NCBI GenBank assembly: GCA_018524725.1 | Contig: JAEUWP010000537.1 | Span: forward strand, 1-64,000 | Direction of reading: 5' to 3' | From: Podaxis mareebaensis | Taxonomy: Eukaryota > Basidiomycota > Agaricomycetes > Agaricales > Agaricaceae | Length of the DNA stretch: 64,000 nucleotides | Part shown: piece after piece, positions 43,990 through 56,120 of the stretch | Position numbering within the stretch: position 1 is the first letter of the stretch | Layout of the letters: every line of letters begins with the position of its first letter | Notes under the pieces: model-generated | Told to the model about the DNA's origin: nothing | Database searches by the model: none | Seen by the model: only the letters and a program-made list of their open reading frames with translations | Position numbers and translations under genes: made by a program

Positions 43990-45730
43990 GTAACGAAGGA
44001 GGTCTGGGGTCAAGGGAGGTCTGGGGTTGAGGTACTGGTTTTGGAGCTCACCTTTGGACGTTGGGGAGCATTGGGTGGAGCGGCTAAACGTTGAGTTGGA
44101 AGGCTAAGCATTGAGTTGGGAGGCTAGCGTCGAGCAGAAGACCAGAGCGAGTCTGAACGGTGATAGAGCACGCAGAGAGCTGGCTTTTTGGTCCTTCCGA
44201 GGGTGAGAGAGGCGAGATTATATATGTGTGTGTCAAAGGCGGTTCTGTACTGCCTGTGAGGCAAGACCCATTTTTGTGAGATGAGCGATTGCGACATAAA
44301 AGCACAGAGGGCGGAAGATCTGCTCATAGAAGCGAGAAGCGACTGCACGGCATGAAAGAGTCCGCTGTCAAAAAAAAAAAAAAAACATATTTCAGGGAAG
44401 ATTGCCAGAGAGATGAAAGAAAGGGGCAGAAGGTGATAAAAAAGAAACAGTAAAAAAAAAAAAAAATGAAAAAAATGAAGGGTGAAAGATCATACAGGCA
44501 GGTTCTGAGGTAGCCATGTCGACAGAACTGCAAGGACTGTGCCACTAGATTGGTCCCTGTTGGGCAGGTCATGAAGCAAAAAGGTCATGGTTTGCCATGG
44601 GGTGTGCCGCTGCGAAGTGCGTCCACATCTAACTACCAGCGCATATGAATTCGTTCGGGTTGGGTTAGCGATAACAACAGCAAAAAAAGATGGAAAAAAA
44701 AAAAGGAAAGGCATATGGCAACTCTTGTCTCGTCTTCAGGCTTCTTTGATGACGCCCATTGGAGTCAGTAAAGTCCCCCCCACCAATGGTAATTCCCCCC
44801 ATGCGCTATTGGTCTAGTGTGGTGCCAAGGTTGCTGGGCCAACCAGGTCCCCCTACTACTGCTACCCGATAACTTGGTCCTGCAATGAGCCTGGCCCATA
44901 CACTGGGCAGTGAGAGATATCGACTCTTCTTTCATTGCATCCTGGAAGTCGACCTAGGACCCTAGGGCTTGTAGGGGGTCGTAAACATCAAGCAGGACCT
45001 AATCAAAGCTTATGTGGCACGCTCATCTTCCAGAAAAGCGAGCCAGATCCTTCGCACTCACCTCCAGAAAGCGTTTCTGCTCACCATTTCCGCTCACCAT
45101 TTCTGCTCACCATTTCCGCTTGTCCTGCCTGCTTGTGCTGAAGCACCTGCTGCCTGCAGTGGTCGGGGCTTTCTCGGTAAAAAAAAGGAGCCTCTCTTCA
45201 GGCAGGCGATCCAGCAGTCTTGTTTTTTTTTTTTAGATGCGCTGGGCGTTCCTTACATCTGCAAAGCCAATTCGGCATGTGTATGTACACATATGGGTAG
45301 ATGGACAAAACCAGAAGTGGGATGCCAATCAGGGTAATTTATGCTGGGAGTGTCAAACTGAGTTAGGGATCCACTAGTCAGGAACAGGAAGTTCATAAGG
45401 CAGAAAAAAAAAAAAAAACTCACTCTCGAGGATGCAATTCATGTTGACCACACCACCACCCCCATGGAACTGATGGCCTTCCATTGGTTCAGTCGGCTCG
45501 GTTGGTTCAATTGGTTCATTTGGTTCATTTGGTTCCTTCGGTTTCAACTAGTTGGGAGCCGCTTTCATGCGATGGTGGCAGGGCTGGCTTAGCAACCAGT
45601 GGGTCTAGAGCGAAAATATCTGGGTCTTTATGGCTATTTATGTCTATTTATGTTGGTCATAGTGCCCACCAATTGGTGGCTGCTGATAGGGTTGTTCAGC
45701 ACGCTCACCTTTCGCCTCGATCGCAAGTCT
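43990..45730. other. Upstream flank and low-complexity region
   Basis: Holds A/T homopolymers near 44370, 44453, 44694, 45222 and 45405, and a 15-bp CGCTCACCATTTCCG repeat at about 45075-45122. No gene recognised. The promoter of the zinc-finger gene should lie near 43990-44200; GGAGGTCTGGGGT is duplicated there (about 43998 and 44019). Confidence 0.4.
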
Positions 45731-45736
45731 GGTGTA

Positions 45737-45845
45737 CCTACACGTACCTACACATACCTACACATACCTACACATACCTACACATACCTACACATGCCTA
45801 CACATACCTACACATACCTACACATACCTGCGCAGACCTACGTGT
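45737..45845. repeat. 10-bp CCTACACATA minisatellite
   Basis: About ten units of CCTACACATA with sparse changes. A CCGA tetranucleotide run follows at 45937-45961. Confidence 0.9.
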
Positions 45846-46049
45846 ACCTACATGCTGTGGGTGACAGGCGCGATCTTTTCGGTGTCTCCCCCCTCTCTTT
45901 TCCCCCCCCTCCCCCCCCCCTCTCTTTCCCCCCGACCAACCGACCGACCGACCGACCGACCTGATAAACACTCGTCGATATGAATGAATGCCAACTATTT
46001 AGCACGGTTGGAGTCGGCTGAGCACCCAATTCGTTGTCTCTTGAAAAGT

Positions 46050-46115
46050 GTATATATATATATATATATATCTTGTATATATCTTGTGTATATATATATA
46101 TATTATTATTATTAA
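46050..46115. repeat. TA microsatellites
   Basis: Alternating TA runs at 46050-46070 and 46088-46103, followed by TTA repeats. Confidence 0.9.
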
Positions 46116-46171
46116 ATCGTCGCGCGACATCGTCCCTACCCCACCCTAACATCATGCCTCCCCCTCCAGTC

Positions 46172-46430
46172 GGGCCCTCCTTTTCCTTCTTGTTCTTGTT
46201 CTTGTTCTTCTTGTTCTTCTTGTTCTTCTTCTTCTTTTCGTTCTTGTCCTTCTTGTTCTTCTTCTTGTTCTTCTTTTCGTTCTTGTTCTTCTTGTTCTTC
46301 TTTTTGTTCTTCTTCTTTTTTTTGTCCTTCCTCCTCCTCCTCTTCTTCTTCTTCTTCTTTTTCTTTTTCTCCTTCTTCTTCTTCTTCTTCTTCTTCTTCT
46401 TCTTTTTGTTCTTCTTCTTCTTCTTCTTTT
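46172..46430. repeat. TTC/TTG pyrimidine microsatellite
   Basis: About 250 bp of TTCTTG/TTC-type repeats, nearly pure pyrimidine on the plus strand. It encodes spurious Phe/Leu or polar runs. Confidence 0.9.
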
Positions 46431-46600
46431 GATTAGATTGATTAGATTGATTAATCTGATTGGGATGGATTGGGATGGATTGGGATGGATTGATGGATGG
46501 ATTGGGATGGATTGATGGATGGATTGGGATGGATTGATGGATGGATTGATTAATAATAATAATAATAGTAATATTATTATTATTAATTACTTTTATTTTA
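46431..46600. repeat. GATTGGGATG and TAA repeats
   Basis: GATTAGATT units, then GATTGGGATG and GATGGATG units, then AATAAT repeats. Confidence 0.85.
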
Positions 46601-46769
46601 TTTTATTTTATTTACTTTTCTTGTTTCATTTTATTTTTTTATTTTTTATTTTATATTATATATATATATATATTTATTTTATATTCTTTATTTTTTATAT
46701 TTTTCCCCTCCCTTCCCTCACCCCCCTTCCCAAGGGTAGGGTAAAGGAGGTAGGGGGGTGGGAGGTGGG

Positions 46770-46821
46770 TTGCAAAAGGGTCTGCAAAAGGGGTTGCAAA
46801 GAAGGTTGCAAAGAGGGTCTG
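46770..46821. repeat. GGGTTGCAAA repeat, left part, ending in the LINE target duplication
   Basis: Tandem GGTTGCAAA-type units end with AAAGAGGGTCTG (46810-46821). The same dodecamer reappears at 51927-51938 after the LINE A-tail, and the repeat resumes to about 52085, so the LINE split a pre-existing tandem repeat. Confidence 0.85.
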
Positions 46822-46834
46822 TAATGCCTTCCTC

Positions 46835-48504
46835 TTCTTCCTCTTCCAGTAACCACCATCATCGGTGGTTAAGTGCTCATCACCATTAGGCAATTGTCAC
46901 AAGGGCAAAAGCCCATCTGTTACTTCTGAAACTCCTCAGGTGGCCAAAGACTGTGAACATGATCATCAGCAAGAGAAGGCATAGCAAGAGAACACCTTGA
47001 ACTACACAAGACTATGACTATAGATGAAGCAGACTGTCATGGCATATGAACTCCCTCCAACCCCCATGCAGTCGGATTCCCTCAACCTCCCTCCCCCCCC
47101 CCCCCCCCACAACAGGAGTGGCAGAAAATCTCCTGGATGACACCTGAGCTGAGCACCCCCCTCCCCTTCATCATCATCTGGGTAAACTACTGGGCAGTCC
47201 CAGTGCATACTCTCTTCTGACATGGGGCTTGATCTCCCTGTCCTCCCTCTTTCCAAGCAGGCAACTCCCAAGGCTGCTCCCACCACCCTCTCCATCTACT
47301 CCCATCTACTCCCACCCTCCAACAAGGTTGAGGACAATGATGAGGATGACACTTTCAATATTACAGAGACACTAGACAGTTTCCATAAAGAAATTCAAGG
47401 TCTCTCTTTGAAACAAGTTAAATTGATGAGCGACCAACATACTTTTGCCACACTTTTGCCATCCTCTGTGAGCTTGCCAGCTTCCTTGAGGTCAGAGGCA
47501 CTTTTCACAACCATACACTGCCCAGCTTGGAAACTCCCTCCCCCCAGGCAGTATTACTGCCTTGTTATTCAACACCCACAGGGTGCAAGACAAACATGAG
47601 CTGTTCTATGGAACAGCTGACTCAGCAATAGCAGATGTCCAACTAGCACCTACCCCTCAACCCTCTATCCAGGCTCCAGTGCCTCCCCCAGCCCCCTTCT
47701 GTGCCTCTCATTTCATGTGACAGGCCCAGACCTCCCTCACATTATTACATAGAGACAGTATGGACATCGTCTCAGTGCAGAGAGATACTGTCCTAAGACA
47801 ACCCAACACTATTAAGTTCCTGAAGTGGAGTGCCTGTCCACTCTCCTGAGAGAACTAGAGGCTGGTTGGAGATCTCGCAGGGACTGCCTAGGGAGAGATA
47901 TGGCTTGTAAGGTCACAGGCTACTCCATAGGTTTAGCTGTTATGTCAGTTATCCTGTCGAGGCAGGTAGAGCTCTCATGCAGCAAGAAGATAGAGCAGAA
48001 GACAGTCCTGCTATTCTCGTGCTATGTACAAATGATCATAAAGCTAAGTTCTACTTACTTTATGAGCTATTGAAATATGAGAGCGATTGCTATTCTACAT
48101 ATCCTAAAGGAGAATCTTTGTAGTTACTTTGGTGCTCTAAGTATAGTGGACTGAGCCCAAAGTAAGATGAGATCTACAGAAGGTGGACTATTATTATACA
48201 TCGTATCACCAAGCCTGAGTACTAAATATAGTGTGACTTCAGAAGATCTAAGATAAGACCAAAGGTCGAGATGGAAATTGAGACAAGGCAGAGTCGCTTG
48301 GATTCTGAGAGGCAGAAAGACAGCTGAAGACAAGGAGATGGGAATGCAAGGAAAACATGGACGATGACGGAAACAAGAGGAGTGTAACACACATGCCCCT
48401 TCACCTCCTCCACATGACAGGCCCAGACCTCCCTCACATGACATCAAGCCCAGCTCCTCTAGCCCCAATCCCTCTACACTCAAAGGTGCCTCCATCACTC
48501 TCAC
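46835..48504 (+). pseudogene. First, truncated copy of LINE ORF1 5' region
   Basis: Sequence from 46835 parallels that from 48505: GTAACCACCATCATC, AAGTGCTCATCAC, CCCATCTGTTA, CTCTTCTGACATGG, and the coding block DSFHKEIQGLSLKQVKLMSD versus the SICKEIQQLTKDQVKSYSD block. After the solo LTR, at 48395-48504, it continues with ACATGACAGGCCCAGACC and a deleted segment, then meets the second copy. Confidence 0.65.
47743..48389. mobile_element. Solo LTR with CACAT target duplication
   Basis: Ends read TATTACA...TGTAACA, a near-perfect inverted pair (the left TG is now TA). The 5-bp duplication CACAT lies on both sides (47738-47742 and 48390-48394). Length 647 bp. Removing it joins flanks that match the other ORF1 copy. 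No internal genes, as expected for a solo LTR left by recombination. Confidence 0.8.
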
Positions 48505-51500
48505 CTTCCTCTTCCTAGTAACCACCATCATCATGGTTAAGTGCTCATCACTATGGGCAATTGTCACAAGGGCAAGAGCCCATCTGTTATTCCTGAAACC
48601 CCTCAGCAGCATAAAGACCATGAATATGACCACCCAGCAAGATAAAGCATGGCATGATAACATTGAAATGCACAAAATGATGACCATTGATGAAGTGAAT
48701 GGTCAAGGCATCTGTACTCCCTCCAACCCCAGTAGTTGGATCCCTCAAGCCCCCTCCCACAACAAGAGTGGCAATGACTCTCTTGGGTGATATCTGAGCC
48801 AAGCACCCCCTCTTCCTCATCTCCTTCAGGGCATGCTACTGGGCATCTCCAGAGCAGGTCCTCTTCTGACATGGAGCTTAATCCTCCTGTCTCTTCCCCT
48901 TCTGAGCAGTTGACACCCAAGGCTGCTCCCTGTTCTCTTCCATCTGATTCTGCCCCCCAAACAAGGTTGATGAAGACAATGAAAACAACACCCTCAACAT
49001 TACAGCTACTTTAGACAGCATCTGTAAAGAAATTCAACAGCTCACTAAAGATCAAGTCAAGTCTTACAGTGACCACCATACTTTTGCCACCCTTTGTGGA
49101 CTCATTGGCTTTCTCGAGGTCAAAGGCACATTTCATGACCATATCCCACCAAACTGGAAAGCCCCACCTCCCCCCCCCAGGCAGTATTACTGCTTTGTTA
49201 TTCAATGCCCACAGAACATGAGGTGAACATAAGCCATCCCATGGAATGGCTGACTCAGTGATGGCAGATGCCCAACCAGTGTCCACTTCCCAACCCTCTA
49301 CCCAGGTTCTGGCACCTCCCCAGCCCCCCCCCTTGCAATGGCCACCTCACATGACAGGCCCAGACCTCCCTCATGTGCCTCTCCACCTCTACATGACAGG
49401 CCCAGACCTCCCACATGTGACATCAAGACTGGCCCCCCAGGCCCCAACCCCTCCACATGGCAGAAGCTGTACTTTGCCACCTGGGGCCCTACCTGGTGTC
49501 AATTTTTCTTGAGCACCAGTGCTTGCAACCTTGCTAGTGCCTGTGTCTCCCTCCAATCCCTTGTCACACACTTTAATCAAGTGCTTACCCAGGCCAAGTT
49601 GGCACTCTCTGTCGACTACAGTCACTTCCACTCTGGTGTCATCACTTTTTTTATGGGCAGTGTCCCCTCCCGGGCAGACCTTGATACCCTCTCCACCTCC
49701 CTTCCCTCTGCACTCAAGAGTGCCTCCATTACCCTCCCCATTGTTACAGCCTAAACTGTTTTCAGTCATGAAAGCAGTATCTAGGTTATAATATAATTGA
49801 GTTTTATGGTTAGAATAACAGACTATGAACCCACACTAGAAGAAGCCTTAGCACCTCACAAGGATCAACCCAGTAGTATAGTCTAGGCACCTAGATCAGG
49901 AAAACAGTACCGACTAGATGCATCCATATGCCGCTGATTCAGTATCATCACTGAAGTCAAGATTATATTACTGAGGACCATTCATCAATCACATCCTCGT
50001 GAGGATCCTTTCTTGCACAAGTGACACTAGGGATTATCTTGTTCAGTAGTATGCTTAGCTGCCACTATGTACCAAGGACCTAGCTTAGCTATGACCTCAG
50101 CAGATGAAGTCCAAGTCAGAAGAAAGACTACCCAACTAAGGGATCAATGTGTCATCTCAGTAGAAGTGATTCATTGACCTCATGAGGTGTCAAAACTATG
50201 CAATTCATTTACAGTCAATGATCTACATTAGCTTAGTGAGACATGCTGAGCATGAGGATTCATAATACTATCGAGTCAGGAATGGCAGAGGGTATTACAC
50301 ATACAGTAAACTTGGTCAGCAAAAGCTGATACATATCACATGCATGTACTTTATCAGTCTATACATCCACTACCAGAACACCCTGTTGGGCAGGGAACAA
50401 TATAGATTATAAATTATATGACTCTGTACTTGTAGGCATAATCATTTGTTGACTCAGGACATTATAACACTAGATTGTAATCACTCCCCAACTTATAATA
50501 TAAAATCCCGTCAATGACGCAAGGTGAAGCAAGGGAATTCCTACTGAGCTTTGCTTGGAGAGTTATTGTATATTTGACAATCACTGAAGTGATAGTTAAG
50601 CATATCATTGGTCAGAGCACTCATCGGTATGAGTTGGTATATTTCTAGTAGTAGCGAGGGATTGCTCTCGCTAGCTTCAGTTCTTTGGTACTTGTGTATC
50701 AGTAGTGACGCTGTGTCAGAGACTTGTCAATTTAGAACTAACTGTCTAGTTCAGTCTTGAACTAGGAAATCACTGAGACTACCTCATGACAACATCCAGA
50801 AATCCTTGTGTCAAGCAAAGATAACACCAAGCACACACACATTCCCTCACTCCTTCACAACTCCCACTTCTTCTTTAACATCCTCAGTGAGTGCTTAGAT
50901 CTCACATCACTTTATTATTTCTTTCATCTCTAGACCAGAGTCCCCCTCGAACTTGCTAGGGTGTGGCTTTTGGTAATACTATTTTATATTTCGTTTCACA
51001 TTATACCCTATTATCTATTATATTCTATAGTATTCTGTTTGCTGCCCCATCACTGCGTCCCGATCTTTTATCAAGATCATGGATGCCCCATTTTTCTCAA
51101 CTGATGGGTTCACACTCACAGCTGATCAAGTCAAGACTGGGGCTTCAGCCTCTCCCTTCTTCCCCTCCTCTGATATGCACCACTTGCATGTCATCTGCAA
51201 TTCCACCAAGTTTGATACTGCCACCATGTGGATTGACTTGGTCGACTCCCAATGCAGCACTCTCACTGCCTCCCTCATCAACAGGTGCATCATGATCAAT
51301 AGTGTGTCCTGTCTGATCAAAGGGGCTCATGCCCACACCAGCACACCTCAATAACAGCACTACTGGCATTAGGGTCATCCTTCTGATGCCTGTTGCACTT
51401 GTGTGCCCAGGTGTCCTCTCTGTGGGGGGTCCTCATTCTGAGGCCTCTCACTGCTCCATGGCTAGGTGCTGCAAGGGCAACTCCAAAGCAATCCCCCCTC

Positions 51501-51620
51501 CCCCCCCTTACTCCAGCAGGCAATCCCTGCCCTCACTCCCCCTGGTGCCTCAACTGCTTAGGCACCCACCCCTCTAATGACCACCAGTGCCCATACTAGT
51601 GACACTGCTTCAAATAGGAT
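48505..51620 (+). pseudogene. LINE ORF1 (gag-like) with zinc knuckles, interrupted
   Basis: Coding-like sequence at 48505-49741 and 51051-51620. After the interrupting insertion come MDAPFFSTDGFTLTADQV, DTATMWIDLVDSQ and three Cys/His clusters typical of LINE gag proteins: YWHxGHPSDAC, CPLCGG...CSMARCC and CLNCLGTHPSNDHQC (C-x2-C-x3-H-x6-C). Frameshifts separate the clusters. TAG at 51370-51372 replaces the residue that is usually Trp in the first knuckle. ORF1 proteins bind the element RNA. Confidence 0.7.
49742..51045 (+). mobile_element. LTR-like insertion, family B, copy 1
   Basis: Begins TGTTACAGCC; the 5-bp sequence CCCAT lies on both sides (49737-49741 and 51046-51050). Excising the segment brings the two LINE ORF1 parts into one frame. 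A TATAATATAAAATCCC box with GCAAGGTGAAG lies at 50497-50530, as in LTR promoters. A reversed relative lies at 54641-57056. The right end (GCTGC) is not the usual CA, so the exact boundary or element type is less sure. Confidence 0.65.
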
Positions 51621-51926
51621 TGGATCCACAGCTGATACCAACATGATGGGGCCTCCACTTCAGCCAAGAAATCTTTTGCTCCTCAGAGTAGAGGATGTAA
51701 GGGTTAGTTAAGACAAGTGCAAGTGGCCACATCAATGTCTTCTGTATGGACTATTTTGCTTTCATCTCACTACATTTTACTTTGAACTATTTCATTCATG
51801 TTGTTTGGGGCACCTGTTTTCTTTTCCTCTGTTTCCTTTCTCTCTATAACTATTGGGACTGCTACCATGTACCCTTTTGTAGTAGGCTAGTCTTGCTGCA
51901 ATAAACTTCGATTTTTTTTTAAAAAA

Positions 51927-52085
51927 AAAGAGGGTCTGCAAAAGGGGTCCCAAAGAAGGGTTGCAAGGAAGGGTTGCAAAGAAGGGATTGCAAAAAAGGG
52001 TCACAAAGAAGGATCACAAAGAAGGGTTACAAAGGCTGCAAAAGTTGCAAAGGTCACAAAGGTTGCAAAGGTCACAAAGGCCTGT
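51927..52085. repeat. GGGTTGCAAA/GGTCACAAA tandem repeat, right part
   Basis: Resumes the repeat interrupted at 46821: units AAAGAAGGGTTGC, then AAAGGTCAC and AAAGGTTGC. Confidence 0.85.
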
Positions 52086-53445
52086 TCCCCCCCTTTTCCT
52101 CCAAAAAAAGGGAAAAAGAGAGGGGAAGGAGGGGAGAGGGGAAGGAGGGGAGAGGGGAAGGAGGGGAGAGGGGGAAAGAGGAGAGGAGGGAGGGAGAGGA
52201 GGGAGGGAGAAGGGGGAAAGTTTGCAAGCAGGAAAAATAAAAATAAAAAAAAGCAAAACAGAACAACATTAAAAAAAGTAATAAAAGCCATGCATAAAAC
52301 AAAAAAATAATGTAAAACAATGTAAAACAACATAAAACAGAATAATAAAAGCAATGTATAAAATAAAAAAAGTCACAGCTAACAAAGGTTGCAGCCAACA
52401 AAGGTTGTTGCTATAACTAAAAGGTGACAGAAGAGGTGGCAGGAGGGTAGCAGCATGTGTCATTTGTTATCATTATTTATCCATCCTTGGCCAGGCCCAG
52501 GCAAGGTTGGGGTAAAAAGGGGTGGAGGAGGTTCCTGTATATATGTGTATATATAAAGTAAATATTTATTTATTGTATATTATATGAGTGAGAGAGTGAG
52601 TAAGTAAGAGAGAGGGTGAGTGAGAGAGCAAGTGAGTAAGAGAGTGAGTAAGGGTGAGTGAGAGAGTGAGTGAGCAAGGGATGAAGAAAGAGAGCATCAT
52701 AACTATCTGCATGCTTCCATGCTTACTTTTCTATGCTTATCCAACATCTGAAAGTCTGGTTCTAAGGTTCTGATTTTATACAATTCTGATCTGCTCATTC
52801 CATTAATGGATTCTGTCTGCTCTGTTGTCTAAATAGGCAGGTATGCTTACTCAGTTGCTCATGACCTTTGCAATGAGTGACATTTGTTCACTTTTCCTTT
52901 ATTGTCTTAGATTCTTTACCTTTGTCTTGGTAACTTCATTCTTATTTCTGTTCTGCATTTTGTTACCTTCTGCTTAGTTTTCCTTCCAACCCATCTCCAC
53001 ACTTGTACCTTCCACCCACTTCCTAGTTCTTGTGTATCTCCAAATATATTTTACCCAGTTGTACTTATTATTATTCTCCAGTTGTTCTCTTGTCTTCTGT
53101 ATCTAGTTCTCAATGCATATTTAAGGGTAGGAGTTCCTGTATCTAATTCCTTAGTCTGAATATCAACTTTGCTAATCCCCTCTAGCTCTGTTCTACTTGT
53201 CTGTCCTCTGAGTTGCCTTCTAACCACTCCTGTCTGGCTTCTGAGCTCTCTTTCTCTCTTGTTCCTCCTGCCTCTATGTTCTGTTCCCCATCTAAACCAG
53301 ACCAACATGACACCAGAAGGGCATAGCACATAAGCTGAGGCTAAGGTCTGCTCCTGAAGCTAATAGGTACTCACTCAGAATGTAACAGCAAGGGAGGAGA
53401 GATATGCATGTTTGAGACAAGCTAAAGCATATAAGAAATAGGATA
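52086..53445. other. Low-complexity and AT-rich region without gene
   Basis: Holds a purine repeat GGGGAAGGAGGGGAGA (about 52125-52215), a GAGTGAGA/GTAAGAGA repeat (52585-52685) and T-rich sequence to 53300. No coding region recognised. Confidence 0.5.
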
Positions 53446-54405
53446 TCAAATAAACTGAATTAAATTGATTATGGTGTCAAGGTCAACTGGACATTTAGCA
53501 ACAGAGTTGTAGGAAGAGTCAAGGGCATGCCAGAAGTCATCTAGCTTGTCACAACTCTTCCCATTGTAGGAAATAATTTGGGAGGGAGGGAGGTTTCTCT
53601 TACCAATCCATGTCATGAGGTCCCATAGGTGTTGGTCCTCTTTGGCTATGTCTTTGATCTTTTTGTTGAAGAACATGTATTTGGCTTGGCAGGTGGTCCT
53701 CCAGAATTTGGCCCAGTTAGCCTTGGATTTGTGCACTTGGAAGGCTTTGAGGGTGGCAGAGTATTGGAAGTTCCACTACAGCTTGGATTTTGTGCAGATC
53801 TTGACAGTCTTGGCGCTGTTGTGCCATTCTTGAGAGATGACTTGAGACATAGTTGAGGCATATGCGAGAACAACACTGCTGGAATTAAATACCAGTGGGA
53901 TGTTTTGGAGGTGGACAGAAATGGAGTAGAGGAAGGTGGCCTCTTCCTCAGAGTCTCCTGGGATAGTTAGTTTCTTGATGTAGGGTTGGAAAGGAGAGGG
54001 AAGGAGAAGGGAAAGGAGAAGTGGGAGGTGATCAGATTTGAATTGCCAGTTGTCACAAATTGAGTAGACTGGGCTTGGATGGAGGGAGTTGGCAACCATG
54101 AAAATAAGGTCAGTGACTGATGGGTGTTTGGAATTATTTAAAGGAATGTGAGTGTACTTTTCACTTTCAGGCATCAAGAGCATGAGTCCTATAGAGTTCA
54201 TAATGTCAATTAAGAGGTCACCTCTGGTGGAGTGATGAGAAATGTGTGGATCCCATTGAGGAAAATGGGAGTTAAAGTTGCCTCCCATGCAAATAATGTT
54301 CTTAGGGAAGAGAGGAATATGTGATTCAAGATAGGTGATGGAAGAGTCATTTGAGGGGTCAAAATAGCAATTAAGAAAATAAACCCCCTTCATGCACTCT
54401 CTCAT
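53446..54405 (-). pseudogene. LINE ORF2 endonuclease fragment and linker
   Basis: The minus-strand frame from 54405 encodes an apurinic-type endonuclease part: GGNFNSHFPQWDP (the GDFN-H motif, with Asp now Asn), VTDLIF and SDHLPLLLSLL (the SDH motif). After a frame change it continues with WAKFWRTTCQAKYMFFNKKI and HLWDLMTWIGKRNLPP, typical of the stretch between endonuclease and reverse transcriptase. The 5' end stops in microsatellite sequence at 54405; the 3' end is lost at 53446. Truncated at both ends. Confidence 0.75.
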
Positions 54406-54640
54406 ATATACACACTCTCTTACTCACCCATACAAATATATACATATATATATACTCTCTTACTCACTCATACAAATATATACATATATATATACTCTCT
54501 TACTCACTCATACAAATATATACATATATATATACTCTCTCACTCTCATACTCATATATATATATATGCACCCTCTCTCTGTCCCTCTCTCTGTCCCTCT
54601 CTCTGTCCCTCTCTCTGTCCCTCTCTCTGTCCCTCTTTAA
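54406..54640. repeat. 40-bp TA-rich repeat and 12-bp CTCTCTGTCC-type repeat
   Basis: Three to four units of about 40 bp (ACTCTCTTACTCACTCATAC followed by AAATATATACATATATATAT) end near 54545; then five units of CCCTCTCTCTGT at 54570-54636. Confidence 0.85.
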
Positions 54641-55699
54641 AACTCCTATAAAACAAACACTGTAACCATCACTTATCAAATTATTGAATGCACAACAAAC
54701 CTCTAAGTGACACTTGGCAGGAATTCCCTCACTTCACCTTGTGTCATTGAGGGGTTTTTGTATATACATATATACATATATATATTTATATAAGTTAGCT
54801 GATTACAATCTAAAAATGAGTTGGGATTACAAAGTCCTGACTCAACTAATAATTATGCATACCAGGCACAGAGTCACATAATTTATGCTCTGCATTCAAC
54901 TGTGCCCAATAGGGCATTCTGCTGGTGGATGGGGTATCCATTTCAACTACATGTATAGACTTGGCAAAGTGTGCATATGTAATATACAGTATTTATCAGC
55001 TGTTAGGATGGTCCTTACCACCAGTCACCTATGCCTAAGCTAAGGGGTGGCTATCTCAGTAGATGGTTTGCAAGTGCTAGAATCTACCAAGAAGGATAAC
55101 AATAAGGTGGTGAGGCAAGTCTCCAATTAAGTACACTCTGAGGTCAAACTTCTGTCAGTCAAGAATATGACTAATAGAGGGTTTGCTACCACACTGATCA
55201 TTAATTAATGTCAATCACAGAAGAGTGAGAGAACAATTCTGAGGTTTGAGACTATTTGAAGCCTGTGCTGCCAGTACATGAGCAGCTATTTAAGTGCTAT
55301 GTCTAAAGTCCAAATCAGGAAGCTATGATGTAGTACTAAGTCCAAGAGTCAAGAGAAGTACATCAATGTGGAATGGAGACAAGACAAGAATAGAACTAGA
55401 CTAAGAGACAAAGATAGAGCAAGCTTGAAATAGTACAAGAAGAGATAAGTCCAAAGGGGAGAGAGAGAAAGAGAGACATAGCTAAGTAGTACTTGTCTGT
55501 AGACAAACCAGAGATAAGTAAAAGAACTATTTACAAGTCCAGGTTGGGGTGAAGTTGTCCATCAGATGAATCAGAGGTATATGGGTCTAGAGATGAGGTA
55601 GAGCAGAGAATGGTGAAGTTCCCAATTAGAGGGGAGTCAGAAGAGTCTGACTTGAACATGGGACAGTCTGTGGCACAGTGACTGTAATGACAATGGTGA

Positions 55700-56120
55700 T
55701 GAGGAGACATCTACAGTGACATAGGGAGGTGGGTAGGGTGGAGGTGGAGTGGTGGTTGGTTCTTCAGGAGGTGACTCATCAATGCTGGGAGCATTGGAGT
55801 CAATGCTGAAGGGTAGGGAAAGTTGAGTATAGTATAGAGAGATGGATGGCAGATCCTCAGAGTTAGGATCAATATGATAGACTTCTACTTCTCAGAAGTA
55901 GAGTCCATGAGTGACTTTGTACTTGATGATGTGCAGAACAACCTCTGGGGGACACATCATATAGGGGCAGAGGAATACAAGTGGCTCTCCAGTATAAGGG
56001 ATCATCTTCTAGCCATGGGCCCATGATATGCTGAAGTTGCTAGCACTGGTTTGAATGTAGAGACCATCAGGGTCAAAGACATGAGTGAAGGGAGCATTGC
56101 CCTAGGTGATGTGCAGGATT
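55700..56120 (-). pseudogene. Unrecognised coding-like segment inside the family B copy
   Basis: The minus strand reads FTHVFDPDGLYIQTSASNFS, then ISWAHG, a stop, IPYTGEPLVFLCPYMMCPPE and further sequence with a second stop. Composition is strongly protein-like despite two stops. I do not know the family; it could be part of a retroelement polyprotein or a captured gene. Confidence 0.35.

Larger units (their letters stand above)
46822..51926 (+). mobile_element. ORF1-only LINE with target-site duplication, carrying two nested insertions
   Basis: Flanked by AAAGAGGGTCTG on both sides (46810-46821 and 51927-51938, the latter overlapping the A-run). The element holds gag-like ORF1 sequence and a 3' tail matching that of the LINE at 1-1542, but no endonuclease or reverse transcriptase. 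The ORF1 5' part is present twice (46835-47737 and 48505 onward). Two younger insertions interrupt it at 47743-48389 and 49742-51045. Such an element would depend on a full-length relative for mobility. Confidence 0.8.

Noticed and set aside
45737..45845. Regular direct repeats as a possible CRISPR array
   Set aside because: The repeats are head-to-tail with no spacers, and the genome is fungal.
45484..45983. Overlapping ORFs with repeated THTYTYLHIP
   Set aside because: Produced by the 10-bp CCTACACATA minisatellite, open in all frames.
46034..46432. 132-codon open frame rich in Phe and Leu
   Set aside because: It is a translation of TA and TTC microsatellites; no gene-like composition.
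51961..52401. ORFs rich in Gly/Glu/Lys or Phe/Leu/Ser
   Set aside because: Low-complexity purine repeat; both strands open for compositional reasons.
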